DNA from: Pseudidiomarina piscicola
GTDB lineage: Bacteria; Pseudomonadota; Gammaproteobacteria; Enterobacterales; Alteromonadaceae
DNA length: 64,000 bases
Direction of reading: 5' to 3'
Assembly: GCF_902806985.1 (NCBI RefSeq)
Contig: NZ_CADCXY010000001.1
Coordinates: 186,001-250,000 of the forward strand
The notes below the pieces were generated by a model, which was not told the DNA's origin, made no database searches, and saw only the letters and a program-made list of their open reading frames with translations. The translations under genes were made by a program, and so were the position numbers. Positions 1-12,752 of the stretch are shown one piece after another. How positions within the stretch are numbered: position 1 is the first letter of the stretch; each line of letters starts with the position of its first letter.

Positions 1-428
1 TGCTGCTGATTGAGTTGATCGAGCAAAATAACATGTTCAAAACGTCGTTCGCGTTGGCGGTTGCGTTCAAAGCGCTCAATGGCTTCTGCTTCAATGGCAA
101 GTAAGTCAGTTAGCTTAGCGATCGTTGCAGGTAAGTCTTTAACCCGCTCCGGAACCACTTCGAGACTCAGCACTGGACGGTTTTCGGCCAGAATACGGCC
201 TTCACGATCGTAAATAATACCGCGGTTGGGGGCCAACGGAACCACTTTAATGCGGTTATCGTTTGAACGTGTTTGGAAGCTTTGAAATTGCGTGACCTGC
301 AACTGGTACATGTTGCTAATGAGCACACCAAACACCGCGACAACAATGACCAAAGCTACGACAACTCGCCGGCCAAACAGGGCTGACTCGGCGTGATGAT
401 CACGAATTGTGGTACGGCGTCTTCTCAT
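1..428 (-). CDS. mrdA: Penicillin-binding protein 2 (N-terminal part; gene runs off the window)
   Basis: Transpeptidase of the elongation machinery, anchored in the inner membrane with its catalytic part in the periplasm. Only the first ~142 codons are present. They read a basic cytoplasmic start (MRRRRTTIRDHHAESALFGR), one hydrophobic segment at about residues 22-41 and then the stretch 'APNRGIIYDREGRILAENRP', which is the conserved start of the PBP2 pedestal domain and closely resembles E. coli PBP2. The catalytic SxxK motif would lie beyond the window. The ATG at 428 is 2 nt from the rlmH stop, the same order as in E. coli (rsfS-rlmH-mrdA), so co-transcription is likely. Confidence 0.93.
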   Translation of the reverse strand, partial: MRRRRTTIRDHHAESALFGRRVVVALVIVVAVFGVLISNMYQLQVTQFQSFQTRSNDNRIKVVPLAPNRGIIYDREGRILAENRPVLSLEVVPERVKDLPATIAKLTDLLAIEAEAIERFERNRQRERRFEHVILLDQLNQQ

Positions 429-430
429 GT

Positions 431-901
431 TTAGTCACGGTGGTAAGGGTGGTTAGCGTTGATGCTCCAAGCTCGATAAAGCGCTTCAGCTACAATAACC
501 CGCACCATGGGGTGAGGCAAGGTTAAGGGCGACAGACTCCAACGTTCATCGGCGACGGCGGTACAAGCGGCTGCTAGCCCTTCAGGGCCACCAATAAGTA
601 GACTGACATCGCGCCCGTCCATTTGCCAATCGTTGAGGCGACTGGCAAGTTTCGGGGTATCCCACTTACGGCCTTCTACTTCGAGGGTTACAACCCGATT
701 GCCTTTGCCGATAGCTGCCAGCATCGCGTCGCCCTCTTGCTTGGTAAGGCGTGCAACGTCAGCATTTTTACCGCGTTTACCGGCTGCAATTTCGATTAAC
801 TGCAACTGACAGTCAGTGGGGAGTCGCTTAGCGTAGGTTTCAAACCCGGTGCTGACCCAACTTGGCATTTTCTGGCCAACTGCAATCAGCTGGATTCGCA
901 T
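431..901 (-). CDS. rlmH: 23S rRNA (pseudouridine-1915 N3) methyltransferase
   Basis: SPOUT-class methyltransferase that modifies pseudouridine 1915 in helix 69 of 23S rRNA on the 70S ribosome. The protein has 156 residues, the normal family length. The SAM-binding knot shows as GGPEG at residues 104-108, followed by [11 protein letters not shown] at about 124-134 and the C-terminal LYRAW...HPYH typical of RlmH. Its start codon overlaps the rsfS stop by one base, and mrdA follows after 2 nt, so these genes form one transcription unit. Confidence 0.96.
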   Translation of the reverse strand: MRIQLIAVGQKMPSWVSTGFETYAKRLPTDCQLQLIEIAAGKRGKNADVARLTKQEGDAMLAAIGKGNRVVTLEVEGRKWDTPKLASRLNDWQMDGRDVSLLIGGPEGLAAACTAVADERWSLSPLTLPHPMVRVIVAEALYRAWSINANHPYHRD

Positions 902-1224
902 TACCGTGGCGCCCAGAGTTTTTCGAGTTCGTAGAAGTCACGAATGGATTCTTGCATGACATGAACCACAACGTCACCCAAATCAACCAAAACCCACTCG
1001 GAGCTTTCCGCACCTTCAACGCCAATCGGCGGTACGCCATTATGTTTGCTTTCTGCCGCAACATGGTTGGCGAGGCTTTTTACGTGGGTTTTCGAACTTC
1101 CTGAACAAACGACCATAAAGTCAGCAATGTCAGTTTGCCCATTGACATCAAGTACCTTGATGTCACGGCCTTTGAGGTCTTCTAATTTATCAACGACAAA
1201 GTCGCGTAATTGTTCAGCTTGCAA
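901..1224 (-). CDS. rsfS: Ribosomal silencing factor RsfS
   Basis: Binds ribosomal protein uL14 (L14) and blocks subunit joining when nutrients run out. The 107-residue product matches the family over its whole length: [18 protein letters not shown] near the N-terminus, VGVEG-like 'PIGVEGAES' in the middle and the signature [12 protein letters not shown] near residues 83-94, ending ELEKLW. The start is a TTG codon, read from the match to E. coli RsfS; an AGGAG-like site lies about ten bases upstream. It overlaps rlmH by one base. Confidence 0.94.
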   Translation of the reverse strand: MQAEQLRDFVVDKLEDLKGRDIKVLDVNGQTDIADFMVVCSGSSKTHVKSLANHVAAESKHNGVPPIGVEGAESSEWVLVDLGDVVVHVMQESIRDFYELEKLWAPR

Positions 1225-1300
1225 AAGTGAAACTCTCCTAAACAGACGTTTTTAACGGCAGCTAGTTTACCACGACTGATTGAGAAACGTCACCTTAAGC

Positions 1301-1930
1301 TTATGGATACAGCTGATGTTGTTTGATGTAGTGAGCCACTGCGGGCGGAACCAGGTGTTCCCAAGGTTGTTGGTGACTGATCTTCGACCTTAGAGCGGTG
1401 GCAGATACGTCAATAGCGGGGGTGTCGAGGCATAGAATACAGCCGGCCTGTTGCTGCTTGAGTGCATGACTATCGGTGACCCGTCGTTGTTGCGCGAGCT
1501 GTTCGACTTCTGCGGCCCAGCAGACATCTTGATTAGGACGTTGCATGACGGCCAAATGGGCAACCTGTACCAGTTCTTGCCAGCGGTGCCAGGTATTGAG
1601 CTTGGCAAAGGCATCGTCGCCCAGCAGAAACACTAAGGTGTCTTCGGGCCACTGCTGCTGCATTTCTTGCAAGGTGAGTAAGCTATAGGAAAGCCGTTGG
1701 CGATCGAGCTCCCATGGCTCGGCAATCACCTGAGGATAATCGGTGAAAGCCAGACGTACCATTTCCAGGCGCTGTTCCGCAGTTGCGGTTGGGCCGCCAC
1801 GATGGGGTGGTTGTGCGCTCGGCATCACATGCAAACGCTCAGCCTTAAGCTGTGTGAATGCCGCGAGGGAGGTTTGCACATGCCCCTTGTGAATGGGGTC
1901 AAAGGTGCCGCCGAAAATTACCCGTAGCAT
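1301..1930 (-). CDS. nadD: Nicotinate-nucleotide adenylyltransferase
   Basis: Transfers AMP from ATP to nicotinic acid mononucleotide in NAD synthesis, in the cytoplasm. The nucleotidyltransferase motif GGTFDPIHKGH is at residues 8-18 and the C-terminal 'DVSATALRSKI' carries the SxTxxR motif that binds ATP phosphates. Its 209 residues are normal. The start overlaps the end of holA by 13 bp, implying translational coupling. The holA-nadD order is widely conserved in gammaproteobacteria. A 76-bp gap separates it from rsfS. Confidence 0.96.
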   Translation of the reverse strand: MLRVIFGGTFDPIHKGHVQTSLAAFTQLKAERLHVMPSAQPPHRGGPTATAEQRLEMVRLAFTDYPQVIAEPWELDRQRLSYSLLTLQEMQQQWPEDTLVFLLGDDAFAKLNTWHRWQELVQVAHLAVMQRPNQDVCWAAEVEQLAQQRRVTDSHALKQQQAGCILCLDTPAIDVSATALRSKISHQQPWEHLVPPAVAHYIKQHQLYP

Positions 1931-2943
1931 GACGTTAAAAACGCAGGGTCACGCTGCGGCTGACAGAGAAGAATAATGGCTTGGCAATAGAGAGTCGCTA
2001 GCTGTTCACCCGAGTCTCGTTTAAACGCAAACTCTAACCGTACCAGTAGCTGATTTAGGCGTGCCAAGTGTTGCGGCTGAAGGCGCTGCGCAAAGGCCCG
2101 ATAGGCGCCTTCTTGATTGCGCCAGATACCTAACGCCATAAGTTCTTTAGCGGAGGGCTGCCCCTGCTGTAATTGCTGCAGTTTCTGAGCTTCGCGTTGC
2201 AGCATCCAGTTAAGAATGGCGACCTCAGTTTCCTCTTCCAGTAAGCGTTGTAACCGGCGTAAGGCGCCACTCAAGTCGCCTTGCACAATGGCGTCTTGTA
2301 GCGCAAAGACGCTAAAGCGGCTTTGGTCGTGAGCTGCTTCCATTAAAAATTCGGTGGTTAAGGGCTGCGGCGCATCCATCAGTGCCAGCTTCTGCAATTC
2401 TTGATCAAGCGCTAGTAAATTGCCCTCGAACCAATCGGCAAGTAACTGAGTTGCATCGGGCGTTAAGCTCAATTGGTAGCGTTGGGCTCGGTGCTGAATA
2501 AATTGCGGTAACTGGCGTCGTTCCGGGCTGTTGGCCTGCACGACCGGACCGGCTTGCTCTAGCAACTTATACCACTTTGCTTTGAGCTGCTCTTGTTTCA
2601 GCTTAGGGCCGGTTAGGATCAGTATTTGATCCTCAGGAAGTTGCGCGCAGTAACGCTTTAAAGCGTCAGCCCCGTCGCGCCCTGGCTTTGCCTCTGGTAG
2701 GTCTAATTCGATCAGGCGCTGGCTTGAAAATAGCCCTAAGTTGACGCTTTCCGCCTGCAACACACGCCAATCGAACTGTTTGTCTTGAATAAACCGTTCG
2801 CGTTCATCGATACCTTGCTGACGGGCTTGGGCCCGAATGATTTGTAATGCATCGTCGACCAGTAGCGGCGTATCACCAAACACACAAAGCAGGGCGGGTA
2901 AGCCATGCTGTTGCAAATGAGCTTGTAGCTGAGCTAATTGCAT
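1918..2943 (-). CDS. holA: DNA polymerase III delta subunit
   Basis: Delta subunit of the clamp loader, which opens the beta sliding clamp. The 341-residue protein follows HolA throughout. Visible are the N-terminal 'ALLCVFGDTPLLVDDAL' fold start, 'LILTGPKLKQEQLKAKWYK' near residues 107-125, and the helical C-terminal collar region with 'ALQDAIVQGDLSGAL' around 216. Delta lacks a Walker ATPase motif, as expected. It sits between lptE and nadD as in E. coli (lptE-holA-nadD). Confidence 0.94.
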   Translation of the reverse strand: MQLAQLQAHLQQHGLPALLCVFGDTPLLVDDALQIIRAQARQQGIDERERFIQDKQFDWRVLQAESVNLGLFSSQRLIELDLPEAKPGRDGADALKRYCAQLPEDQILILTGPKLKQEQLKAKWYKLLEQAGPVVQANSPERRQLPQFIQHRAQRYQLSLTPDATQLLADWFEGNLLALDQELQKLALMDAPQPLTTEFLMEAAHDQSRFSVFALQDAIVQGDLSGALRRLQRLLEEETEVAILNWMLQREAQKLQQLQQGQPSAKELMALGIWRNQEGAYRAFAQRLQPQHLARLNQLLVRLEFAFKRDSGEQLATLYCQAIILLCQPQRDPAFLTSCYG

Positions 2944-2947
2944 GGCG

Positions 2948-3421
2948 CTACTCGCTTACTTTTGCAATAACTTGACGTACCAGCTGCTGTGCCGCTTGTT
3001 CGCGCATCTCAGCAACGAGTACTTCGCGTTCGCGCGTTTTTGCCAGGGCAAAGTTAGGGTCGTCTTGATAGTCGCGGAAAACCTCAACTTGCAGCGCTTG
3101 GTTTTGTCCCTGTTGCTGGCGCAATAAATAATTGACGGTGTAAATCAATTCATATTCGGCAACTTGACCGCTGGCCGACAAACTAAGGGTTCGTCGGGTC
3201 AAGCTATCGCTAACAATTTCAACAGTGGTGACTGAGCTGTCATGCACGAGCTCGGCACCTGCTAGGCGAAAACGTTCACGCGCGGTCGCGGCGAATTCAC
3301 TAAACTGAGGTGCGTCGATACGTAACTGCTGCAAATCGGCCGGTAACTTATAGTTGCCTTGTAGCTGGAAACCACAAGCCACCAAAAGTAACGAAAATAA
3401 ACCTAGCAGCAGTGTACGCAT
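2948..3421 (-). CDS. lptE: LPS-assembly lipoprotein LptE
   Basis: Outer-membrane lipoprotein that plugs the LptD barrel and helps place lipopolysaccharide on the cell surface. The N-terminus is a lipoprotein signal with lipobox LLVAC (Cys16) followed by GFQLQG, typical of LptE/RlpB. The family is poorly conserved, but size (157 residues), the lipobox, and position between leuS and holA are those of E. coli lptE. The holA start lies 4 nt downstream. Confidence 0.92.
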   Translation of the reverse strand: MRTLLLGLFSLLLVACGFQLQGNYKLPADLQQLRIDAPQFSEFAATARERFRLAGAELVHDSSVTTVEIVSDSLTRRTLSLSASGQVAEYELIYTVNYLLRQQQGQNQALQVEVFRDYQDDPNFALAKTREREVLVAEMREQAAQQLVRQVIAKVSE

Positions 3422-3449
3422 GTCGTGTCCTAGTTGTTAATCAATGGTG

Positions 3450-6062
<2,613 letters not shown>

Positions 6063-6092
6063 TTATTCGACGACGAGAAGGTGAACTAAAAC

Positions 6093-6287
6093 TTACAATG
6101 CGTACCACATAAGCAGCATGACAACGAGGCCCGCTAGGCCGAAGAAACCGTATTCGAAGCGGTTTCTTTGCTCTGCGTCACGGTCTTCTTTGTCTCGATA
6201 AAAAACGAACATTCCGATACTAGAAACACCTAGAGTTCCTGCCGCGGTAAGAACCGCAAAAATAATTGCTGCGATGAAGTTTTCCAT
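6093..6287 (-). CDS. Small two-helix membrane protein of unknown function
   Basis: A 64-residue protein starting MENFIAAIIFAVLTAAGTLG, with a weak GGA 8 bases before the ATG. It has two hydrophobic segments (about residues 4-28 and 45-63) separated by a charged loop rich in D/E/R (RDKEDRDAEQRNRFEYG). An upstream in-frame ATG at 6317 would add ten polar residues and is less likely. It lies between lnt and leuS in the same direction. I do not recognise a family. The alternation of hydrophobic and charged segments, and the lack of any overlapping gene on the other strand, suggest it is real. Confidence 0.65.
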   Translation of the reverse strand: MENFIAAIIFAVLTAAGTLGVSSIGMFVFYRDKEDRDAEQRNRFEYGFFGLAGLVVMLLMWYAL

Positions 6288-6333
6288 GATTAATTCCACG
6301 TTTTGGTTAATGGCCACTAAAACTGCTTACAGT

Positions 6334-7872
6334 TTACTGATTTTGACGCCGATTGACTATGGGCAAAACACCAAGAAAAGCAATCAACACGGCGAATACC
6401 CAAGCGCCGTAGGCTCCCCATAGGTAGTAGGGAGTAATACCGGAGACTAAAGGCACTTCGGCCGACAACGCCGTACTTTCAAATTGTTCTGCCCGTGCTA
6501 ACCATTGGCCATGTTCGTCAACCATCGCCGTAATACCGCTATTGGTTGAACGAATTAACGGACGACCGAGCTCAATAGCTCGCATACGAGCGATTTGCAT
6601 GTGCTGTGCGGGACCATGTGAACGGCCAAACCAGGTGTCGTTACTCACGGTTAAAATAAAATCAGTGTCGCCGGTAAAGTTGGCGCGCACATGGCTAGGG
6701 AAAGCGATCTCATAACAGATGGCTGTCGTGAAGTGCCAACCATGAGCTTGCAAGGGGGCTTGGGTTGCGGGGCCACGGGTAAAAGACGACATCGGCAAGT
6801 TGAACAGCGGTGCCAATGGCCTTAATAAGTCACCAAAGGGTACAAATTCACCAATTGGCAGTAGTTGATGCTTTTGATAACGATTGCCATGGCCATGGTG
6901 GTAGCCTTCGGTGATGCCTTGCGCACCATCTTGGCCTAAGGCGATCACAGAGTTAAAGTAGCGGTCGTTTTGAATATCGATAATACCGGTGATAAACGCC
7001 GTTCCACTACTATTCATTTCTTGATCGATCGCCGCTAACACATCATCGGTGTAGGGCTCAGGCATGGTGATGGCCGATTCCGGCCAAATTACGACATCAT
7101 GATTCGGAAGTAAGGGGCGACTTAAGTCCAAATAGCGACTCAAAGTGGGCCAATGTTGATCGGGGTCCCACTTGGTCGACTGTTGAATATTGCCTTGCAC
7201 CAGACCAATGGTAGCGCTGTCACTACTACGTGAGAGTGCGGTTAAATGAGGCAAGGCGATGGGCACGAGTAACAATCCAGCCATCAGGGTCGGCGCATGC
7301 CAAGTGCGGTGCTTGAGCCATTGCACACTCAATAGTGCTAGGGTTAACAGCACCACGGTAATGCCGCTGCCACCCAACCACGCAGCGTAACTTGCAAGCC
7401 ATGTATCGGTTTGGGTGTAACCAAGTTCTAACCAAGGGAAACCGGTAAGTAGCCAACCACGCAAACTTTCGGCAACTAGCCAGGTGAGCGGAAGCGCCCA
7501 GTAGGCACTGGCGTGAACGCGAGTGCTGAGCCATCGCCAAAGATAAAATGCCAGCGCGGGAAACAGGCTTAAATAAAGAAACAACAGCAGTAGCAGGCCA
7601 ACAGTGGCGATGGGGTGCAGGCCACCGAAGGTATCAATACTCACGTAGATCCAGCTGAGCCCCGCAGCAAACCAGCCTAAACCAAAGTAATAGCCGAGTC
7701 GCCATGCGGTGCGAGGCGACTGTTCGTGCATCAGCCAAATGAGGATCGCAAAAATCGGCAGCGGCAGCCACGCTTGGCCAAAGGGTGCATAGCTAAACAC
7801 CATCAATAGCCCAAGCATACAGCAGCCAAGCCGCAGTAATGCGGCGCGGCCCCAGCCTAACTTATGCGCCAT
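6334..7872 (-). CDS. lnt: Apolipoprotein N-acyltransferase
   Basis: Inner-membrane enzyme that adds the third acyl chain to the N-terminal cysteine of lipoproteins. The 512-residue protein begins with six or so hydrophobic helices and continues into a periplasmic nitrilase-like domain. The nitrilase triad is visible: Glu in 'VIWPESAI' (about 260), Lys in 'YQKHQLLPIGEFVPFG' (about 336) and Cys in 'AICYEIAFP' (about 386). A last hydrophobic helix lies near the C-terminus. The corC stop is 2 nt upstream of its start; lnt-corC-ybeY-ybeZ-miaB is the E. coli arrangement. Confidence 0.97.
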   Translation of the reverse strand: MAHKLGWGRAALLRLGCCMLGLLMVFSYAPFGQAWLPLPIFAILIWLMHEQSPRTAWRLGYYFGLGWFAAGLSWIYVSIDTFGGLHPIATVGLLLLLFLYLSLFPALAFYLWRWLSTRVHASAYWALPLTWLVAESLRGWLLTGFPWLELGYTQTDTWLASYAAWLGGSGITVVLLTLALLSVQWLKHRTWHAPTLMAGLLLVPIALPHLTALSRSSDSATIGLVQGNIQQSTKWDPDQHWPTLSRYLDLSRPLLPNHDVVIWPESAITMPEPYTDDVLAAIDQEMNSSGTAFITGIIDIQNDRYFNSVIALGQDGAQGITEGYHHGHGNRYQKHQLLPIGEFVPFGDLLRPLAPLFNLPMSSFTRGPATQAPLQAHGWHFTTAICYEIAFPSHVRANFTGDTDFILTVSNDTWFGRSHGPAQHMQIARMRAIELGRPLIRSTNSGITAMVDEHGQWLARAEQFESTALSAEVPLVSGITPYYLWGAYGAWVFAVLIAFLGVLPIVNRRQNQ

Positions 7873-7874
7873 GG

Positions 7875-8756
7875 TTAGCTATCCGAGTCAGGCGGCGGCG
7901 AGGCTTCGGGGAAACTCACTTGTAATTGTGAGATCCGTCGCTTATCGGCACCGGTGACTTTAAATACCATCCCCTCGATGGTGATCTCTTCACCCGGTTG
8001 TGGCAGATGACCAAAGCCATGCGCCACCATACCACCAATGGTATCGTACTCTTCGTCGCCAAAGGTGGTGGCAAAATAATCGTTGAAGTCTTCAATGGTG
8101 GTTAAAGCTTTGACTGAAAACCGTGACTTACTAATACGTCGAATATCAGCCTTTGAGTCTTCGGTTTGGTCGGTTTCGTCCTCGATTTCACCGACAATTT
8201 CTTCCAGTATGTCTTCGATGGTCACTAGCCCAGAAACACCGCCATATTCATCGACCACGATGGCCATATGGTAGCGCTGTGAACGGAACTCTTTGAGCAG
8301 TACATCTACTCTTTTGCCTTCTGGGACAATCACCGCCGGTCGAATGACATCGGCGAGCGAGAAGGGACCGTCGGTTTTTTGAAAGCCATAGGCGATGAGG
8401 TCTTTGGCTAGCAAAATACCTTCAACATGGTCTTTATTCTCACTGACCACCGGGAACCGGCTGTGCTGTGACTCAATCACGATCGGTAAGAATTCTTCGA
8501 CCCCTTGGTTGATATCGATGGTGACCATTTGTGAACGTGGGATCATAATGTCGCGCACTTTAAGTTCAGCGACATCAAGTACGCCTTCGATCATTTCTTT
8601 GGTGTCGTTATCAATCAAGTCGCGTTCTTCAGCGTCTTGAATCATATCAACTAACTCTTCACGGCTGTTCGGTTCTCCGGTAAACAGTTGCAACAACTTA
8701 GTTGCCCACGATTTACTCGCAGAACCGTTGGTAGAGTGGGGGTGGTCATCGCTCAT
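7875..8756 (-). CDS. corC: CorC/YbeX-family CBS-domain protein (Mg/Co efflux related)
   Basis: Cytoplasmic CBS-pair protein linked to magnesium and cobalt efflux and, in E. coli, to ribosome maturation with YbeY. The 293 residues show two CBS repeats at roughly 66-185 ('[15 protein letters not shown]' and '[18 protein letters not shown]'), the acidic '[20 protein letters not shown]' that ends the pair, and a C-terminal CorC/HlyC domain ('[20 protein letters not shown]'). There is no membrane DUF21 domain, which distinguishes it from CorB/YfjD-type proteins. It sits between ybeY and lnt. Confidence 0.95.
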   Translation of the reverse strand: MSDDHPHSTNGSASKSWATKLLQLFTGEPNSREELVDMIQDAEERDLIDNDTKEMIEGVLDVAELKVRDIMIPRSQMVTIDINQGVEEFLPIVIESQHSRFPVVSENKDHVEGILLAKDLIAYGFQKTDGPFSLADVIRPAVIVPEGKRVDVLLKEFRSQRYHMAIVVDEYGGVSGLVTIEDILEEIVGEIEDETDQTEDSKADIRRISKSRFSVKALTTIEDFNDYFATTFGDEEYDTIGGMVAHGFGHLPQPGEEITIEGMVFKVTGADKRRISQLQVSFPEASPPPDSDS

Positions 8757-8774
8757 TAGCGGGTAATGCTCCGT

Positions 8775-9245
8775 TTAGTGACTAACTTCTGCATAAGGGT
8801 CAGAATAACCTAAGCCAGTTAGTATCGTTGTTTCGAGGCGCTCCATCTGTTCCGCCTCGGTATCTTCAATATGGTCATAACCTAGCAAATGCAAGGTACC
8901 GTGTACAATCATGTGCGCCCAATGGGCGGTCAGGGTTTTTCCCTGTTCTTCAGCCTCGCGGGCGACCACCGCAGCGCATACCACCAGATCACCCAACAAG
9001 GTGACCGGCATAGGAATGGGCGCGGTAAACGGAAACGATAGCACATTGGTCGGATAATCACGTTGCCGGTAATCCCGATTCAGCTCTAGCCCTTCGTCTT
9101 CATCGACCACGCGGATAGTAAGCTCAGCGTCACCATCTTGCCACTGATGACCAGCTAATGCGGCCTCAACCCAGCTTTGCAACTGCTCGCTGGTGGGCAG
9201 GTCGCTGGCTTGGCTCGCTATTTGTACATCAACTGTTAGAGTCAT
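8775..9245 (-). CDS. ybeY: Endoribonuclease YbeY (rRNA maturation factor)
   Basis: Single-strand-specific metalloribonuclease needed for 16S rRNA 3' end maturation and ribosome quality control. The zinc-binding signature [11 protein letters not shown] is present with His115, His119 and His125, and the upstream '[10 protein letters not shown]' (64-73) is also family-typical. The 156-residue length is normal. It overlaps the end of ybeZ by 4 bp, so translation is probably coupled. Confidence 0.96.
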   Translation of the reverse strand: MTLTVDVQIASQASDLPTSEQLQSWVEAALAGHQWQDGDAELTIRVVDEDEGLELNRDYRQRDYPTNVLSFPFTAPIPMPVTLLGDLVVCAAVVAREAEEQGKTLTAHWAHMIVHGTLHLLGYDHIEDTEAEQMERLETTILTGLGYSDPYAEVSH

Positions 9246-10228
9246 TTGCGCTCATCAAAGTCTTCATAGGCCTGCACGATACGCTGCACCACAGGGTGGC
9301 GAACGACATCACCGGCTTGGAAAAAGGTAAAGCTAAGGTCGGTCACATTACGCAGTACTTCAATGACATGCCGCAGCCCTGACTTTTGCCCACGGGGTAA
9401 ATCGACTTGGGTAATATCACCGGTAATCACTGCACGCGAGTTAAAGCCGATCCGAGTCAGGAACATTTTCATCTGTTCGCTGGTGGTATTTTGGCTTTCG
9501 TCCAAAATAATAAAGGCATCGTTTAGGGTACGACCACGCATGTAAGCTAATGGCGCAACTTCAATAACGTTACGTTCAATGAGCTTCTCTACCCGTTCGA
9601 AGCCGAGCATCTCAAATAAAGCATCGTAGAGTGGACGTAAATAGGGATCTACTTTTTGTGCTAAATCGCCCGGTAGAAAGCCCAGCTTTTCGCCGGCTTC
9701 TACGGCTGGTCGCGTAAGCAATATCCGCCGCACTTCTTGCCGTTCTAGTGCATCAACGGCACAGGCCACAGCTAGATAGGTTTTGCCGGTACCTGCCGGA
9801 CCAATACCAAAATTCACATCATGACTAAGAATGGCTCGAACATATTCCGCTTGATTATGATTGCGCGGTTTTATCAAGCCACGCTTGGTTTTGATGTGCG
9901 TCATTTTTTCCGCGGCAGGGTCGCCATAGCCTTGTTCTAAAATATTGGCTTGTTGAATGGCTAAATGCACCTGTTGCGGCTCAATTTCACCGGCTGTGCC
10001 TTTAACTGTTGCGGTTTCTACATACAGGTCGCGCAACAGCTTTGCCGCCGCATCAACAGTATGCTTTTGGCCAATCAGCCGAAACGTACTGTTGCGATGG
10101 GTGATCTCAATGCCTAGTCGGCGTTCCACGTGCTTCAAGTTTTCGTCGAAGGGACCGCAGAGTTCCGCTAAACGCCGGCTATCTGCCGGCTCTAGCTCGA
10201 TATCAAGTGTCGTAACTGTTGGACTCAA
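9242..10228 (-). CDS. ybeZ: PhoH-like ATPase YbeZ
   Basis: PhoH-family ATPase that works with YbeY in RNA metabolism. Walker A is GPAGTGKT near residues 142-149, and the Walker B-like '[12 protein letters not shown]' is further on. The N-terminal 100 residues form the KH-like part typical of YbeZ ('[20 protein letters not shown]'). Its 328 residues are slightly fewer than the 346-359 annotated for E. coli. It lies 13 nt after miaB and overlaps ybeY by 4 bp. Confidence 0.95.
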   Translation of the reverse strand: MSPTVTTLDIELEPADSRRLAELCGPFDENLKHVERRLGIEITHRNSTFRLIGQKHTVDAAAKLLRDLYVETATVKGTAGEIEPQQVHLAIQQANILEQGYGDPAAEKMTHIKTKRGLIKPRNHNQAEYVRAILSHDVNFGIGPAGTGKTYLAVACAVDALERQEVRRILLTRPAVEAGEKLGFLPGDLAQKVDPYLRPLYDALFEMLGFERVEKLIERNVIEVAPLAYMRGRTLNDAFIILDESQNTTSEQMKMFLTRIGFNSRAVITGDITQVDLPRGQKSGLRHVIEVLRNVTDLSFTFFQAGDVVRHPVVQRIVQAYEDFDERK

Positions 10229-10241
10229 AAAAACCTCTTTG

Positions 10242-11684
10242 TTAAGACTGTTGGGGTGGAACGAAACTGGCGACGCCGAGAGCGTCAGGTTGCGTTCGCG
10301 ATTGTTTGGCTAAGATGGTTTGCGGCGCGGTATCGACCCGTAGGCCCATCTCGTCTTCAACGCGTATGACGTCACCGCGCAGTGAGTTAGCAAAGGCATC
10401 GGTAATTTTCACATCAACGAAACGGCCGATCATGGTGTGGCTACCAACGAAGTTGACGACGCGGTTGTTCTCGGTACGGCCACTTAATTCCATCGGATCT
10501 TTTTTCGATGGGCCGGTGACCAAGATACGTTGCTCGGTACCTACCATGCGCCGCGCATGACCATGTGCCTGTTGATTCAACCGTTGCTGCAGAATCTGTA
10601 GCCGCTGCTTCTTGGTTTCTTCACTGACGTCGTCAGGCAAGTCTGCCGCTGGCGTGCCAGGGCGTGCGCTGTAGATAAAGCTAAAGCTAAGATCGAAGTC
10701 AACGGCTTGTATCAGGTCCATGGTTGCTTCAAACTCGGCGTCGGTTTCACCTGGGAAACCGATGATAAAGTCGGACGACATGGCAATGTTCGGGCGAACG
10801 CGCTTAAGTTTACGAATTTGCGACTTGTATTCGAGCGCAGTATGGCCACGCTTCATCAATGTTAATACCCGGTCGGAGCCACTTTGTACGGGTAAGTGCA
10901 AATGATTCACCAACTCCGGAATGGTCGTGTAGGCTTCGATAATATCATCGGTAAACTCCACCGGGTGCGAGGTGGTATAGCGAATGCGGTCAATACCGTC
11001 AATGGCGGCGATAAGATGCAATAACTCCGAAAAACGGCAGACTGTGCCATCAAAGTTTTCACCACGGAAAGCGTTCACGTTTTGGCCTAGCAGGTTGACC
11101 TCACGCACACCTTGTTCAGCCAGTTGTGCCACTTCATAGAGCACATCGTCGACCGGACGACTGACTTCTTCACCGCGGGTGTAAGGCACCACGCAGAAGG
11201 TACAGTACTTGCTACAGCCTTCCATAATCGACACAAACGCCGAAGGACCTTCCGCCTTTGGCTCAGGTAAGCTATCGAATTTTTCAATTTCCGGGAACGA
11301 GATGTCAACCATTGGGGTATGTTCGGTTTGCACCTGTTTCACCATCGCTGGAAGGCGATGCAAGGTTTGCGGGCCAAACACAATATCGACATAAGGGGCG
11401 CGGCTACGAATGTGATCACCTTCTTGTGAGGCCACACAGCCACCGACTCCAATGACGAGTTCAGGGTTTTTGTCTTTTAAATTTTTCCAACGCCCTAGCT
11501 GGTGGAAAACTTTCTCTTGGGCTTTTTCACGAATCGAGCAGGTATTGAGCAGGATAAGATCGGCATCTTCTGGCTCTTCTGCGACTTCATAGCCATGGGT
11601 CGCCTTGAGTAAGTCAGCCATTTTTGCTGAATCATACTCGTTCATTTGGCAGCCCCAAGTTTTGATGTATAACTTCTTGCTCAT
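10242..11684 (-). CDS. miaB: tRNA-2-methylthio-N6-dimethylallyladenosine synthase
   Basis: Radical-SAM methylthiotransferase that modifies A37 of tRNAs reading codons that start with U. The N-terminal UPF0004 domain carries the three cysteines for the auxiliary [4Fe-4S] cluster ('TWGC', 'LLNTC', 'GVGGC'); the radical SAM motif CSKYCTFC is at about residues 156-163; a TRAM domain lies near the C-terminus ('[21 protein letters not shown]'). 480 residues against 474 in E. coli. It heads the miaB-ybeZ-ybeY-corC-lnt run. Confidence 0.97.
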   Translation of the reverse strand: MSKKLYIKTWGCQMNEYDSAKMADLLKATHGYEVAEEPEDADLILLNTCSIREKAQEKVFHQLGRWKNLKDKNPELVIGVGGCVASQEGDHIRSRAPYVDIVFGPQTLHRLPAMVKQVQTEHTPMVDISFPEIEKFDSLPEPKAEGPSAFVSIMEGCSKYCTFCVVPYTRGEEVSRPVDDVLYEVAQLAEQGVREVNLLGQNVNAFRGENFDGTVCRFSELLHLIAAIDGIDRIRYTTSHPVEFTDDIIEAYTTIPELVNHLHLPVQSGSDRVLTLMKRGHTALEYKSQIRKLKRVRPNIAMSSDFIIGFPGETDAEFEATMDLIQAVDFDLSFSFIYSARPGTPAADLPDDVSEETKKQRLQILQQRLNQQAHGHARRMVGTEQRILVTGPSKKDPMELSGRTENNRVVNFVGSHTMIGRFVDVKITDAFANSLRGDVIRVEDEMGLRVDTAPQTILAKQSRTQPDALGVASFVPPQQS

Positions 11685-11748
11685 AACTTGTTTTGCTCAC
11701 TTGCGTTGGTGTATCTAAAAAGGGACATTATTTTAGCTTGTTCTGCGC

Positions 11749-12633
11749 TCAACTGCCAACTTTGCCACCGGTTTCTGCTTTGCGGCGGGTACGAATCGCT
11801 AAATAGCCGGCAATAGTGATGATCACAGCGCCGAACAACATGTGCCAGGTAATCGGCTCGTGCCAGAACCAATAGCCCATAAAGGCGGCGAAAATAACCG
11901 AGCTGTAGGTAAATACGCCCACTTTTGCCGCTGGGGCTAACGAAAACGCCTTGGTCATACTTAGTTGTCCAGTCACCGCTAACAAACCCATGGCAGCGAT
12001 ACCAAACCAATGCTCGGCGGCAATAGGCTGGCCCAACCAAATTAACGGCAGCCCCGATAGAAGTGTCGAAAGCGCTGAGAAATAAAACACAATTTTACTC
12101 GAAGACTCCGTTGCCGACATTTGCCGAATCAGGGTTTTGGTAAAAGCCGCAAGAGCTGCAGCAATAAAAGCGATACCGATAATAGGAGATAATTCAGCGG
12201 CAACCGGGTTCAGAAAAATAAATACGCCAATAAAACCGATGGCAATGGCCAACCAGGTTTGCGGTAAAACCGTTTCCGCCAGCCATAAGCGACCGATCAC
12301 CGGGATCAAAAAGGGCGACAGCAACAATACTAATGTGGCTTGGGCGAGAGGAATGTGCGCGATCGCATAGAAAAACAGGTACATAGCGGCAAGGCCTGCC
12401 ACCCCGCGACTCAGATGAAAGCCCCAGGCCTTGGTCTTAAAGGTTGCCGGGCCTTTGCGCCAGAGCCAGGGTAACAGCACCACAAACGCCATTAAGCTGC
12501 GGAAAAAAACTAACTGCTCGGAAGGTACATCGGTGCTTAGATATTTCACTAGGGCGCTGACGCTCGCAAAGCAAAGTTCAGCCCCAAGCACCAATAGTGA
12601 TGCAATGATCACCGTGCGTTGTGGAGTCTCCAT
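11749..12633 (-). CDS. DMT/EamA-family permease
   Basis: A ten-helix drug/metabolite transporter superfamily protein of the inner membrane. The 294 residues divide into two EamA-like five-helix repeats. Visible are 'ELCFASVSALVKYLSTDVPSEQLVFFRS' in the first repeat and 'VFTYSSVIFAAFMGYWFWHEPITW' in the second, the classic EamA end motif, followed by a basic cytoplasmic tail (RTRRKAET). The substrate cannot be told from the sequence. It lies upstream of miaB in the same direction and diverges from ubiF. Confidence 0.85.
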   Translation of the reverse strand: METPQRTVIIASLLVLGAELCFASVSALVKYLSTDVPSEQLVFFRSLMAFVVLLPWLWRKGPATFKTKAWGFHLSRGVAGLAAMYLFFYAIAHIPLAQATLVLLLSPFLIPVIGRLWLAETVLPQTWLAIAIGFIGVFIFLNPVAAELSPIIGIAFIAAALAAFTKTLIRQMSATESSSKIVFYFSALSTLLSGLPLIWLGQPIAAEHWFGIAAMGLLAVTGQLSMTKAFSLAPAAKVGVFTYSSVIFAAFMGYWFWHEPITWHMLFGAVIITIAGYLAIRTRRKAETGGKVGS

Positions 12634-12752
12634 AAGAGCCTTATCAGCGAATCAATTGAAACCGCTATGTTACCATTTTCGCATCAGACACTGTATTCTT
12701 TGAGCGGTATTTTTTATGATGCTCACAACATTGACCGAATAAGGTAAACACC

